A stretch of 64,000 nt of DNA from Acestrorhynchus altus (taxonomy: Eukaryota; Chordata; Actinopteri; Characiformes; Acestrorhynchidae), in contig CM067514.1 in assembly GCA_034509495.1 (NCBI GenBank), positions 6,880,759-6,944,758 of the forward strand, given 5' to 3'. Under the pieces are notes generated by a model that did not search any database, was not told the DNA's origin, and was given only the letters and a program-made list of their open reading frames with translations. Positions 46,080-57,268 of the stretch are shown piece by piece (position 1 is the stretch's first letter; each line of letters begins with the position of its first letter). A program made the translations under genes and the position numbers.

Positions 46080-46690
46080 GTCACAAAGCAGCTTTACAGA
46101 AATCCGGGTCCATGTAAGAGAGCTTCAGCCTGACCATCCAGGCTTCCAGCGAGAGGTTAGACTTGATTTGGCCCAGGATCCATTTATTTGTCTTCTTTGC
46201 TGCCCCAGGAACTCTCAGTCTTCAAGTTCAAAGGCATCCATATTTCTCCTGTCTCGCTTGTTTATTGAATAAAATACAATTAATCAAATACATTTTGACA
46301 TGGAAACCAAAAACAATAAACAGAACAAAAAGATTAAATGAAAAAATAAACCTGTTTTCAGGATTTTTAAAAACAGTCACAGATGGAGCCTGATGAATAT
46401 CTGGGAGTAATGTTCCAAATCTTTGGCACAATAAATAGAAATCGGCTACTCTGTTCTTTTTGGAGGAGCATACCAGTAGATGATCAAAAGACTCAGAGAT
46501 GTGTGAAGCTGGTTGACCATTAACAGATTAATAAACTTAATTAATCAGTTCTAAATGTGATGAGATTATGATGTTCAATACTGTATTGCAATAGTCAAGG
46601 TAAGAAGATCAATGCATGTATTGGTTTCTTAGCATCTTGCAAAAAAAAAAAAAAAAAAAAGGTAGAATCTCGGTCATGTTCTAGTTCCCA
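46080..46690 (+). repeat. teleost interspersed repeat (aaagcagctttacag type), copy 3
   Basis: It starts tcacaaagcagctttacag and aaatccgggtcc, as in copy 1. Later phrases (gagcctgatgaatatctggg, gcaatagtcaaggtaagaag) fit a longer version of such repeats. It ends near a poly-A run at 46641-46660. Diverged; class unassigned. Confidence 0.5.
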
Positions 46691-47300
46691 CGTGAAAAAA
46701 AAATCAGTTGCAATTCACTTCTGATTTCAGTTTTTTGCTTGTAGGCCTACATTTCCAAGTGTATACCTGTTTATCTCTGAAACATGAGTAGCTTGTACTT
46801 AAATGCCATTCTGACACAGGCTTTTGCATGGTTTTATCTGAGTGTGAAGCAGCTACAAACAATGGAGAGTTTATAAATCAATTAAAGATTTTTTTTTCTC
46901 TGGAACAGTGAGTTCAAGCCAAGAACCACGGAGGATCCTTCATTTAGAAGAGAATAGAATGAAATCAAATTATGACTCACCCCCCCCATTCCTCCCTGTA
47001 CGTCTGCCTAGCATCATGTGATAAGCTGTCAGTTCATTCACACACACACACACACGCGCGCACACTCACACCACAAGTTGGTGATGACTTGCAGCATGGT
47101 GATAAGGAAGTGTGGGAATCAAGGCATACATCAAGACTTGAACGCTGAATGTGTCTTTGTTCAGCAACACTTTCCCTCCTTCCTTTCCCTCTTTCTACAC
47201 CTCTGCTGCTTTGCTTTCCCTCGGCCCACATACAGTTGGCAGGACAACACTCACGAGACCTGCACTATAATGAATGCTTTTAGAAGCTTTACATCTATGT
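46691..47300. other. no recognised gene
   Basis: A CA-rich run with CG steps lies at 47039-47071. No exon is recognised. Confidence 0.4.
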
Positions 47301-47309
47301 CAACCCATT

Positions 47310-47740
47310 GCTGACAGAGATGTGCAAATGCGCACACACACAGCTGGTCTAGTCTCTGTAGAGAAGTACTGGAAACATGAGCAGATAAGCATGAACCTAC
47401 TGAAACCAAGCCTAATGCCAGGTGTGGGTTAGAGGGGTATAAATCCCCCCGGCATTGAGTGATGGAGTGGTAGAACTGTGTTCTCTGGAATGATGGAGTT
47501 GGGGATTTGAGGATGAGGTGGGATGGTGACCATCCAACATCCCATTCTTACTAATTCTTGCTCTTGTTTATTTGAATGCAACCAAATTCTCACTGCAATG
47601 TTTTTAAAAAAAAACCTAGTAGAAAGCTTTCCCTGGATAGGATCAACTCTTTTTTAATACCCTTGATCTCAAAAGAAACAATGACTGTGTACCAATATTT
47701 TTGTCCATCAGCCCAGATGTTTTTTTTGTTGTTGCAGAAA
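47310..47740 (-). mobile_element. MITE-B copy 6 (reverse)
   Basis: On the + strand it reads agatgtgcaaatgcgcacac, gagaagtactggaaacatga, aagcctaatgccaggtgtgg, agaactgtgttctctggaat, gaatgcaaccaaattctcac and ggataggatcaactctttt, all reverse-complement MITE-B words. The terminal repeats are not clear. Confidence 0.75.
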
Positions 47741-48345
47741 TCCATGTGTTAAGTGTGTCCTTTAGTGGATGCTCGAAGCCCAATTTACACTTCCTGACTG
47801 TAGCAAGACATGCTTCTTTAATGTATATATGATAACACGTATAGAGTATAAATGTAGTATTCAGTAATATATATTATCACCAAAACCCAACTTTGTATGG
47901 CCTCCATTTAGGTCTGGAAGAGCATTTTAGTATTGAGCTTAATTCAAATGTTATTAAGGATAATACACCACAGAAAGGAAATAATAGAAGTAAGAAAGGG
48001 AAAAAACGCATTGAACATTATTGAGCTCTTTTCCAGTAAGTCCCAATGATACCCTTGAAGTTTACAACATCTTGATGACTCTCAAGAGGGGGTTTTCCAG
48101 AGGGACAAGTTGGAAATCTGTGGTAGCCACATATTAGAATATGGAACCAATTGGAAACATCCACAGCAATAAGCTGCTCCTTCAGTTTCAAATTTTTTGG
48201 GTAACAGAAATGTGTTTTTGTCGGTGAAATTGGAGATATTGCACTAACTCTCCATATCTGCTGGGTGTATTTTGAGGAAAAAGGCAGCTTGTTCCACTGC
48301 ATTTACTGACCTGCTTGCTCTGTTGTTGAAAGGGATCATTTCACA
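47741..48345. other. no recognised gene
   Basis: On the - strand at about 48018-48302 an open frame of 94 codons exists, with an alternative frame broken by stops. Neither has a domain I recognise. Confidence 0.35.
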
Positions 48346-48349
48346 TCTA

Positions 48350-48840
48350 CAGTGGCACTTGAATGTTTGTGAACCATTTAGAATTTTCTACATTTCTACA
48401 TAAATTTATCAGATAATCAGAACAAAATCAAACAAACAAAAATACTACACACAAAATATTACACTTGGCCTTTTATATACTGAGTGAAAGGATCCATTAT
48501 TATATTTCTGTCAGTGGAAAAAGTATGTGAACCTTTGCTTTCAGTATAAGGTTTGACACCCTTGTGCGACAATAACTATAACTCAACATTTCTGGTAACT
48601 ATTGATTTTATTTGTACAAAATGGCTTCAAGTTCTTTTGGTGGGTTTCCTCCCATAAAACTCCTGCTTCAGGACTTTCCACAACATTTCTATTGGCTTAT
48701 GGTTAGGGCTTTGACTCGCCCACTCCAAAACATCAACTTTATTCTTTTTTAATCATTATTTGGTCAAACAACCTGTAAACTTAGGGTCATTGTCCTGCTG
48801 CATGAACTCTTGAGATTCAGCTCACGGATAAAAATGAATT
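48350..48840 (-). pseudogene. Tc1-like element remnant: 3' end and part of the transposase
   Basis: The end reads cagtggcacttgaatgtttg and tgaaccatttagaattttc, then aaaagtatgtgaacctttg. It is followed by antisense transposase text (caagttcttttggtgggttt, ggactttccacaacatttc, aaacttagggtcattgtcct). I recognise this as a common teleost Tc1 family, also present at 55320-55790. The upstream part of the gene is lost. Confidence 0.75.
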
Positions 48841-49600
48841 CATATATAATTTTAAAGAAATAAACAACTTTTTTTTTTAACTTTTTATACTTTTAAATAC
48901 GTTCTGCACTATTTAGGGTGGAATAGAACATTCCAAAACAACTGGAGATTAACTCAAGCCTGGTTGGTGCAGCTATGTTTGTGGAAAGTTTACAACCTTC
49001 AGAACATTTTCACTCTGATTTAGAGAATAATTTGAAAAAGACTCAAAATTGTGTGATGAACACGGAGCTTAAACTAGAACACGGAGCTTAAATAAGCATG
49101 TGTGTGGCCAGCATGACCACCCAGTTGTTGCTGTGTTTAGGGATGCTGTGTAGGGATGGAGCCGAGTTAGATGACATAAACATATTGCTTTCTCAATAAA
49201 TGCATCTGATGACACAGGCCAAATTCAGTCCCTCCTGATTTTCCAGATTGAAGAATCTTTCATCCCCAAAAAACTGACATCCTTTTTCAGCCAGTTTTCA
49301 GTAAATTCATCACAAAACTACAGATAACAGGAGAGCAATGTGAAAATTAATAGATGTGCTTTTTTAGGGCAATGATAACTTTTACATTAACCTGAAACTG
49401 AGCCCTGCCTGGGTAAATATGTTAAGATGAATCATGTGTCTTAAGATATAAAAATGCAAGACCTCCAGGTTTGCTGAGATACTGATGAGGACCATTAATA
49501 CTCAAGAGATTGCACTGTGCACCCTGATCAAGCTCTGGCGAACTTCAACATGCTAGAGAGCTCATTTCTCCATGCAATTCTCAAAGCACTGTGGAAGACT
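48841..49600. other. no recognised feature
   Basis: AT-rich sequence with a T-tract near 48870; nothing else is supported. Confidence 0.4.
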
Positions 49601-49610
49601 GAGGTCAACA

Positions 49611-49914
49611 TTAGTGACCTCTCTCTGGCTGAGGGATGAGGACACACATGTAGACCACAGGCTCCTGGAAACAGAGGTGACAGACAGAAAGCCTGCATCA
49701 CTGGAGTCAGGAGGCTGACCTGTTTCAGCTTGCCAGGGGCAAACCCTATTGCTTTGGTGTTGCTCTTGTGCAGAGTCAGCTGGGGAATGTCATGCAGTGG
49801 CTTGGAAAAGCTATGGAAAAGCTCTCTGGCAGATAACTCCGGCACTAATCTGTTTGTTGGGCCGTGGGTGACCCTGGTAACGAACATCACTCTGTTTCTC
49901 TTCATGAGCCAGTC
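49611..49914 (-). CDS. candidate exon pair or pseudogene segment, unrecognised
   Basis: On the - strand a frame from about 49914 down to 49720 reads DWLMKRNRVMFVTRVTHGPT, then RLVPELSARELFHSFSKP and LHDIPQLTLHKSN, with G/C-ending codons unusual for this AT-rich area. If the 55-bp segment 49665-49719 (gtcagc ... tttccag) is removed, the frame joins EPVVYMCVLIPQPERG plus H and reaches a stop at 49611-49613. Against this: 55 bp is short for a fish intron, the donor gtcagc is weak, and the 5' acceptor is unconvincing. I do not recognise the protein. It may be a real gene end, a pseudogene, or chance. It lies on the same strand as the 50892-51000 segment. Confidence 0.2.
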
Positions 49915-50891
49915 CTTCCAGTCAACGCACAGCCAAGTTTAGAGTATCAAAGATGTACGCCAAGAGACCCATATATACACTCAGGCACACATGCGAGAAA
50001 TGTATTTACCACTAGGTTACTGTCGCTAATGATTGCAATGGTGACCTCAGTAAACACAGTGTTATTCAGATCGACAACTGACAGGGTCTCTTGAGGCCAA
50101 GATCATATTTGGGGGCAATAAAATGGCTCCATAGGAATCTGGGTAGACGGAACATGAAAGCGCCTGAAAGCACCTCCTCCTCCCTGACAGCAGAGCTGGC
50201 GACTATGCAAAGTTTTCTGATGAAGAGATAGAGGGATTGAAGAGGGAATTATTTGATGAGGAGAGGGATGTGGAAAGAGAAGAGAAGGCGAGAGTGACTC
50301 AATGGGAAGAGTGTCACTTTGCAGTGGTGAGTGATGTATTATATAGCGACACTAAATACCACCACTAGACCTTTTTATGCTCTTGCTCTGAAGTTGTGCT
50401 CCATCCAGTACAAATGGCACTTGAACTGTGCAGACACCCCACCCTACAGAAACGCATTTCAGGGAGGCAGCACCATACGTGCATATATATCGCAAGTTGA
50501 ACATTTTGTTGGCAGTGCCAATGGAATGAACTTAGAGTGAAATACTTCACCATGCTTCTGTCCACTTATACAGCCCAGTAAAAGTAACAAAATCACATGG
50601 TGTAAAATTATGATTGTTTATATTGAACTGTTTGGGGGATTTTGTTTAATCACATTAAAATATGTACTTACATATATTATATTATAAGCTCGGGCAACAC
50701 CCCAGCACCAGTACATCCCAAAGAATTGGGCCACCCAGGCTATCAGTTTGATGTGTCCCACACCTACCTTCCCATTTCCCTTCCACCACAGCTGGTGTTT
50801 AGATCTAAATCACAGTTTCCTTTATATGGGTGTTTCCTTACTTTTGAGACCTTACTTCTACCAGAAGACTAAGCAGAGACCATTATATTAC

Positions 50892-51000
50892 GACTAAAGG
50901 TGCACAAAAAGTCTTTGGCATTGGCCCCGTAGTTGGCCCAGGTCTCGAAACGCCAGGGCTCTCTCAGATCCTGCCAGGTATGGAAAGCAGAGCCAATCCT
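50892..51000 (-). CDS. candidate internal exon, unrecognised
   Basis: On the - strand a fair acceptor (ccattagttgtccag, AG at 51001-51002) is followed by an open frame reading RIGSAFHTWQDLREPWRF, then ETWANYGANAKDF. A possible donor (gtaata) follows at 50891. Codons such as GAG CCC TGG CGT TTC GAG ACC TGG GCC AAC TAC GGG are richer in G and C than the flanks. The Trp- and Phe-rich motif looks like conserved protein, but I cannot name it. It could be the upstream exon of the same unknown gene as the segment at 49611-49914. Confidence 0.25.
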
Positions 51001-51004
51001 CTGG

Positions 51005-51395
51005 ACAACTAATGGGACCAAACTGGTGGTGGTGGGTAGGTAGGAGGGAGGCAGAACAGCATCTGTAAGCTGCAAAGGGGCATGTGAGTAAAGGCCTTTT
51101 AAAGACATGTGGGGTGTAAATGACTACTTAACGAAGGAAGAAAGGTGTGTCATTCAAGTCTCCTGGTAGAACTTTCATATATTTCAAGCTTTCATATATT
51201 AATTTGTCCACATTACTTTTGCTGAGACATAGTGTTTTCTATTATGTACTTTTCATGTAAGACTTCCAGTGGTATTAAAGAAGTATTAAAGAAATATAAC
51301 AGAAGGAGTGTGTAATCATGTGATAATACACATTGTGTTCTATAAAGTAAAAAATTAATAAACAGAGCCTTTAATAGCATTTAATATGATTCAAT
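51005..51395. other. no recognised feature
   Basis: AT-rich beyond the candidate exon; nothing else is seen. Confidence 0.4.
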
Positions 51396-51398
51396 AAC

Positions 51399-51495
51399 TA
51401 GCAGCTTATTGCTGTTTTACAGTAATGAACTATACTCACTCACTGCACAGCCTGCAGCTCCTTCTCCAGCTCCTTACACAGACCAACAAATTAGA
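51399..51495 (+). repeat. dispersed repeat family H, copy 2
   Basis: It contains ctagcagctt, gtaatgaacta, ctcactcactgcacagcctg, cagctccttctccagctcct and acagaccaacaaat, shared with 42981-43064 in reverse. Confidence 0.7.
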
Positions 51496-51499
51496 CACT

Positions 51500-52525
51500 G
51501 TTTCCTGTTTAGTTTTATTCTGTGTCTTTCTTGTTTTCTTTTGCTGTGGGCCTTTATGTTAATAAAGGGGTTGTTGCAGTTATTTACTGTTATTTACTCA
51601 GTTCAGCAACGAGATCATGTTTGTGGGACAAAACGAATATCATTTGTTATGGTAAAAGAGTTCAGTTAGAATGCTTCTCAACCAATCAGCTTGCATGACT
51701 GGAACTACAGTAATTGTTGTCACACAGATATGCTCTGTGGCACACAGGCCAAGCCATTCTTCAGTCAGCATCAACGAATGGCCTGAATAGGTGCTGCTCC
51801 ACTTTGCAGCAATAGAGGCCAAATTACCTACTTGTTCACTGAAAGTCTGCTTAGTCGTTTTAACAACAGAGTTGGGACGAAACAGGAATGTTTTACAGTC
51901 ACCATTCTGAGTGTGAACAGAGATTTAGTTCTGAAGTTGGAGAACACTCTGTGAAGAAAGAGTTCTTAGAGTTGCCTGTAGCCACAGGCACGGTCTGCAC
52001 TCACTGTTCAGAAAATGCATCACACACATCCCTAGACTGGTGGTATCATACTTTGGATAGAATGAGATGGAATTTACAGTTTTACATCAGAATCACCAGA
52101 AACATGAAACATCTACCTTCTCAAAGGAGCAGAGCGAGGAGAATCAGATTCAGTTTATCTAGGCACTAAAAGCTTGAATTTGTAGATGATTAATATATTA
52201 TCTAATATATAATATTAGATTATATAATATATATAACAACATCAACAACAACAACAACAACAGTGATAAGTCTAAATACACGGTGATAAATATCTTGCAG
52301 ATGTTCTGTTGATGTTTACTTTACATTACAAGTCAAATTACTGTTGATATGTTACATAAGGTAGACAAAATAAACCCATCCTTACCCAAAACCTAACCCT
52401 AACCCTGACTCTAATCTAATTGTAACCTTTAGAACCATAGGCCAATTTTGTGGGATGTTGGGATGTTTTCATAAACATAACTATATATTTTTTATAATTT
52501 TAAATATGTGCATATATTTAAAATG
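51500..52525. other. no recognised gene; short CAA repeat
   Basis: A short CAA-type repeat lies at about 52233-52261. Open frames here have no recognised domain. Confidence 0.4.
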
Positions 52526-52532
52526 GATGGAT

Positions 52533-52553
52533 GTATATATATATATAAGACAA

Positions 52554-52607
<54 letters not shown>

Positions 52608-52641
52608 ATCCATCCATCCATCCATCCATCCATCCATCCAT
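52533..52641. repeat. (AT)n then (CATC)n microsatellite
   Basis: AT dinucleotides from 52556 to about 52604, then CATC units to 52641. The CATC run is the terminal array of the reverse L2-type element that follows. Confidence 0.9.
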
Positions 52642-52773
52642 TTTCCATTTTCTGAACCGCTTATTCCTGAATAGGGTCACGGGTGAGCCAGTGCCAAGCC
52701 GGCAACTCTGGCGCATAAGGGTGTGAGAAACAACCCTGAACAGGCGTTAGTCCATCGTGCAGGAACACGCACA

Positions 52774-52817
<44 letters not shown>

Positions 52818-52845
52818 ACTAAGGGGCCACTTTAGAGTCACCAAA
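52605..52845 (-). mobile_element. L2-type 3' end (reverse) with tetranucleotide tail
   Basis: Reverse complement of the same element type as 42008-42251: ttctgaaccgcttattcctg, aatagggtcacgggtgagcc, ggcgttagtccatcgtgc and ccactttagagtcacc. An internal (CA)n run lies at about 52773-52811. Confidence 0.8.
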
Positions 52846-52977
52846 ATATATATATATAATGCTTGGTTTTATATTTAAAACCATGCTTTGATCAAAACTT
52901 TACTTGCGCCTATAGTTGATTGGCCTGTAAGGACTAAACAACTTGGAAATTGATCACCCAGAGTGTTTTGAGCTGAA

Positions 52978-54226
52978 AATTTACATTTACATTTACGGCA
53001 TTTAGGCATGTGGCCTTGTCCAGGCGACGACTTACAAAAGTGCTTTGCTGTTTACTTAGAATATCCTTAGCTAGTAAACGAGGCTAGAATCTAGAGATTC
53101 CTCACATTTAGATCCTGTTGAAACAAATGTCTTTATGGAGTTAAGTACTCCTGAAACAGATGAGTCTTCAGTCTGCGTTTGAAGACATTGAGGGACTCAG
53201 CTGTTCGGACTCCCAGGGGAAGTTCGTTCCACCATTTTGGTGCCAGAACAGAAAAGCGTCTGGATGCATGTTTTCCTTGTGTTTTGAGGGATGGTGGGTC
53301 AAGCCGAGCTGTACTTGAAGCTTGAAGTGCTCTTGGTACAGCTCGAGTTTTGACCATTGCCATCATGTATGGAGGGGCTGGTCCGTTTTTGGCTTTGTAG
53401 GTCAGCATCAAGGTTTTGAATCTGATGCAGGCAGCTAATGAAGGGAACGCAGCAGAGGAGTTACGTGACTGAATTTAGGAACATCCACTACTACACCAAG
53501 GCTCCGTGCTTCAGTAGATGGAGTGACCAGTGAGTTCTCAAGGGAAATGGTAAGGTCAGGGTGAGGACCAGTGCTTCCAGGAATGAATAGCAGTTCGGTC
53601 TTTCTGGGGTTGAGTTTGAGGTGATGGGCTGCCATCCATGATGAGACATCAGAGAGGCAAGCTGAGATCCGGGATGAGACCTGGGTGTCGGAGGGTGGGA
53701 AAGAGAGGACGAGTTGAGTGTCATCAGCATAGCAGTGGTAAGTAAAACCATGAGAAGATATTACTTTACCAAGAAAAGTAGTGTAGAGACAAAAGAGAAG
53801 AGGACCATGGACTGACCCTTGTGGAACACCGGTGGATAGTCTACGTGGAGCTGATGTGGCTCCTTGCCATGTGACCTGGTAAGAACGCTCTTCCACGTAT
53901 GATGCAAACCATTGTAATGCAGAACCAGTGATTCCAAGGCTACCAAGGATTGACAGGAGGATCTTGTGATCTACTGTATCAAAGGCTGCTGAGAGGTCGA
54001 GGAGAATTACAACAGAGGATAGTTTGGCTGATCTAGCAGCATGGAGTTTCTCAGTGACCGCAATGAGAGCAGTCTCTGTTGAGTGTGCCGGTTTGAAGCC
54101 AGATTTGTTTGGATCCTGTAAATTGTTTTGGTTGAGAAAGAGCGATAGCTGATTGTAGACAGATCGTTCAAGGATTTTTGAGAGGAAAGAGACTAGTGAT
54201 ACTGGTCTATAATTGCTAACGTCCAG
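52978..54226 (-). mobile_element. L2/CR1-type LINE, 5'-truncated, internally deleted reverse transcriptase
   Basis: On the - strand the frame at 54226-53435 reads NYRPVSLVSFLSKILERSV, LLDLSAAFDTVDHKIL, STGVPQGSVHGPLLF and HCYADDTQL, the ordered motifs of a non-LTR reverse transcriptase including the YADD catalytic pair. GVPQGSVHGP has His where Leu is usual. After SLGVVVD the sequence jumps to HVTPLLRSLH, so a segment of roughly 70-100 codons is missing. A TAG and a frameshift follow, then the C-terminal part (53411-53133) with FSVLAPKWWNELPLGVRTAE and LKTHLFQEYL. The 3' end at about 52978-53010 is ttacatttac repeats (TGTAAA on the element strand). Inactive. Confidence 0.9.
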
Positions 54227-54299
54227 CATTCTTCTCCAAGCGTGCTCAGCTGTTATTAGCTGGATGTTAGGATGTTGTTTTAGTAACACAGTGAAAAGA

Positions 54300-55230
54300 T
54301 ACTGCAGATGACTCGAAATATGGACACGCCCATTTTCACCCTCCCCCTAACTAGTGAGTGGGAATCATAAACAGTGATAATGGGGAAGGATGGTGGGTGA
54401 ATTTTGAGAAATGCCTTCAGGCGAAGCAGTAACTTTAACAGGCTGCCTGGACTAAGCTGTGGTGTAATTTCTGGGTTGTGGCCTTCGCTCTTGTCTCTCG
54501 TCTTTCAGAACATCTGGTTATTAGCAACGTTATTAATTGCTGTTCTGTAAAATTCTCTCTGATGTAAAATGAAAATCCTTAAACTTGAAAAGAGTTCTGA
54601 GGGAGATTGACTCACAGAGCATTTTGTTCCCCTGCCAAGCTCCTCATTTACCTCTCCATCACAGCTCAATTCAGTCCAAAACACTTCTGTTTATGGAAAC
54701 ATACTACAGGGCCTATACCGTCTCAGACAACACTGACCAGGACAAATCTGCGTTCTGATCTAACAGCAGCATAGCATTCCATCAGCAAGGATTACTAAAT
54801 GGATTAGTATGTCTTATAGCTCATTGAAATCCACTTTCAACATTGGAACAAAAAGGCTTTACGTCACTTTAATTGTAATGAATATAAAATAGGAAAAAAA
54901 TTGGATTAAATTATGAACATTTTTCATGATTCAAAACATACTGAACATGTTTCCGTCTGAATATAGAAACTTAAAATGTAGATTTAAAGAATGTCTACAG
55001 CCCTTTAGCCCCAGCTCTAAACTTATGAATAGTGTTTCGCTGCTTTTTCAGTGCAGAACAGTACAGGGTCGTAAGGTCAGACAAAAACAGCCTGTTTATT
55101 TTTATGAGACAAAACCGTGTGGAAAACAGTCACATAAAACTGAATTATGACTGTTTTGGTGCATAAATCCAAACAATCAGCAAGAAATACAAACACAAGA
55201 AAATGTATGATATATATTTTCTGCCTTCAT
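54300..55230. other. no recognised gene
   Basis: A patch at 54360-54700 looks single-copy. No exon is recognised. Confidence 0.35.
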
Positions 55231-55239
55231 TTGGTCCCT

Positions 55240-55945
55240 GTAAAAAAGCAAATGCATGTCCACATAGACAGCTAATGGCTTATATATTAGGTCTCAGGGA
55301 AGAGACCTGAGTGATGCTGATGTATTTGTGCTGATTAAAGTGCCATGTTCTTGTCCTTCCAAAACATCACTTTGACTTTCCATAACATTAACTTCCCTCA
55401 TTAAAAATTCTTTGGTGGAATGACGTGTTGTTTCGTTGTCTTGCTACATGACCTACATTCTCTTGAGAGTTAGCTCATGGGCAGAAGTCCTCACATTGTC
55501 CTTTAGAATTTGTAGATATAATTCAGAAATCAAGGTTCCATCAATGTTCCATCCTGGCACAGATGCAGCAAAAGAGGTCCAACCCGCCATACTACTACTA
55601 TCACGTTTCACACATGGGGTGATGTTTTTCAGCTGTAATGCAGTGTTTTTGTTTGTGCAGGCCAAACAAAAAGATTTTGGTCTCATCCATCCACAAAACA
55701 GTGCTCCAATAGACATCTGGCTTGTCCATGTGATCTTTAGCAAAGTGGGTTCTTTTTTGTAGATCAGTGGCTTTTATGCACATCATTATTATGCAAGAAA
55801 TTCACTTTCAAGTCAGAACTGGATTAATTTGTTCCCTGTAAAGATGAATATCATTCACCGTAATTATTCTCAGTAATTTTATATTCTTAAATTTTAAATA
55901 CATGTCCACACAGACAGATAATGACTTCCATATTTGATCTCTAGG
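55240..55945. repeat. short direct repeats flanking a Tc1 remnant
   Basis: The phrase catgtccacatagacag, followed by ctaatggcttatatattagg, occurs at about 55256. A diverged copy (catgtccacacagacagata, atgacttccatatttg) lies at about 55901. Both are preceded by t.ccctgtaaa. The Tc1 remnant lies between them. Confidence 0.6.
55325..55790 (-). pseudogene. Tc1-like transposase remnant, central part
   Basis: On the - strand the frame at 55786-55601 reads KRTHFAKDHMDKPDVYWSTV, then LWMDETKIFLFGLHKQKH, the region with the second catalytic Asp of the DDE triad (Tc1 form SDET). In another frame (55615-55453) come MAGWTSFAASVPGWNIDGT and LISELYLQILKDNVRTSA, the next stretch of the same enzyme. The frame change between them and the missing N-terminus show it is dead. 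Same family as 48350-48840. Confidence 0.85.
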
Positions 55946-56445
55946 ACTAGAGCTGGAAATTCCGACAACCTTGTGCAGACGTTTGCTGTTAATAAACTAT
56001 GATGAAACAGGATGTGGTGATGAAGCAGTGTTAGCGTGCCACATTTGGAGGATGTGTTGAACAGCAGGAAGTGAGCTGAGGTCTGGAACTGTGCAGCTGA
56101 TGCGCAGTGTGTGTATGAGAGGGGGCAGAGGAAGGTCTACGTCTGCTTAATATTCCTGAAAGTTTTCTTGGTCTATCAGACCTCAAATTGATCTCCACCA
56201 TTCCTGTCAACTGTCATTGCTTAAGTGCATTAATAAAAGATGTGATTCTCCGAACATTCTCTGAAAACACTTTACTGTCTCTCCTACTTTGTGGTCATCA
56301 GTTATGTTGAGTGCAGCAACTGCTCACAGGAGGACATGGCTGCTGATGTTGGACAAATTCACTAAATCTTTTTTTACAAAGCTTTGAAATTTGCATCACC
56401 TTGTCTTTCCTAATGATGACTGTAAACAAGCTATAGCCCAAGCTA
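55946..56445. other. no recognised feature
   Basis: No gene or assigned repeat is seen. Confidence 0.4.
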
Positions 56446-56451
56446 AGCTTA

Positions 56452-56665
56452 GAAAGATCTCAAACTGGAAGACTGCTGGTACAAATCCCTGAACAGGGCA
56501 TGACTGAAGTGCCCTGAGCCCAGGCGTTGTGGATAGGGCTGCCCACTGCTCCGGACATGTGTGCTCACTAACGAGAGTGTGAATGTAATAGTATGTATTG
56601 GTGTGTATCTCCGTGTGTGGATGTGTTCAATGCAGAGGACAAATTTCCCAGTGAGCAAAAACACA
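56452..56665 (+). mobile_element. tRNA-derived SINE, 5'-truncated
   Basis: A decayed B box (ctggtacaaatccc) is followed by gaacagggcatgactgaag, tgtggatagggctgcccact, gctccggacatgtgtgctc and caatgcagaggacaaatttc. The same order is present at 61345-61595. Confidence 0.7.
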
Positions 56666-57212
56666 GTGGGTCTATGAGTACCTTTAGCTTTCTAGTCATA
56701 GAAACTGTGCTTTTGCATTTTGAAAACTGAACATTTTATACTAGTGCTTCTTTAAGAAATTAAATATCTTCTGTCTTTTATTATCCTTTTGGTTTTATGA
56801 CTTAAACCTGAAATTATATGAATATTTCATTTTGAGATTCAATAAATTACTAATCAGACCGAATCAACATTAAAACAAAATGGCGTGAAATATGTCACCG
56901 TAAATATAATGAATGTAAAATATTAGTGGTGTCAACATTAACACGTTAATGCCTGTGATTAATCTGGAAAGTTTAACACATTAATGTTTTTTAATGCATT
57001 AATGCATTTCAGCACATTTGGCCCAAACGTCCATCTATAATTCATGTCTTAGCAATTTAATGTAGTGATGTAAACACGGTGCATTGCGCTTGGGGGGGGC
57101 AAGATGGTGCTACTGCTGAGTTCAGAAGGTGGATTACATTTAATGTGTTAAATTAAATCCCATATCTAACTCTTGCTCATGCCTTCCCTTCCTCTCTCAC
57201 TTACTCTTTCTC

Positions 57213-57215
<3 letters not shown>
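56666..57215. other. no recognised gene; ATTAA-rich repeat relic
   Basis: The stretch 56935-57010 (acacgttaatgcctgtgatt, taatgcattaatgcattt) resembles a teleost repeat rich in TTAA words, assigned from memory with low confidence. Confidence 0.35.

Positions 57216-57267
<52 letters not shown>
57216..57267. repeat. (CA)n microsatellite
   Basis: Uninterrupted CA dinucleotides. Confidence 0.95.

Positions 57268-57268
<1 letters not shown>

Noticed and set aside
48018..48302. Open frame of 94 codons on the - strand
   Set aside because: No domain recognised; a second frame over the same bases looks equally protein-like but has stops, so neither is convincing.
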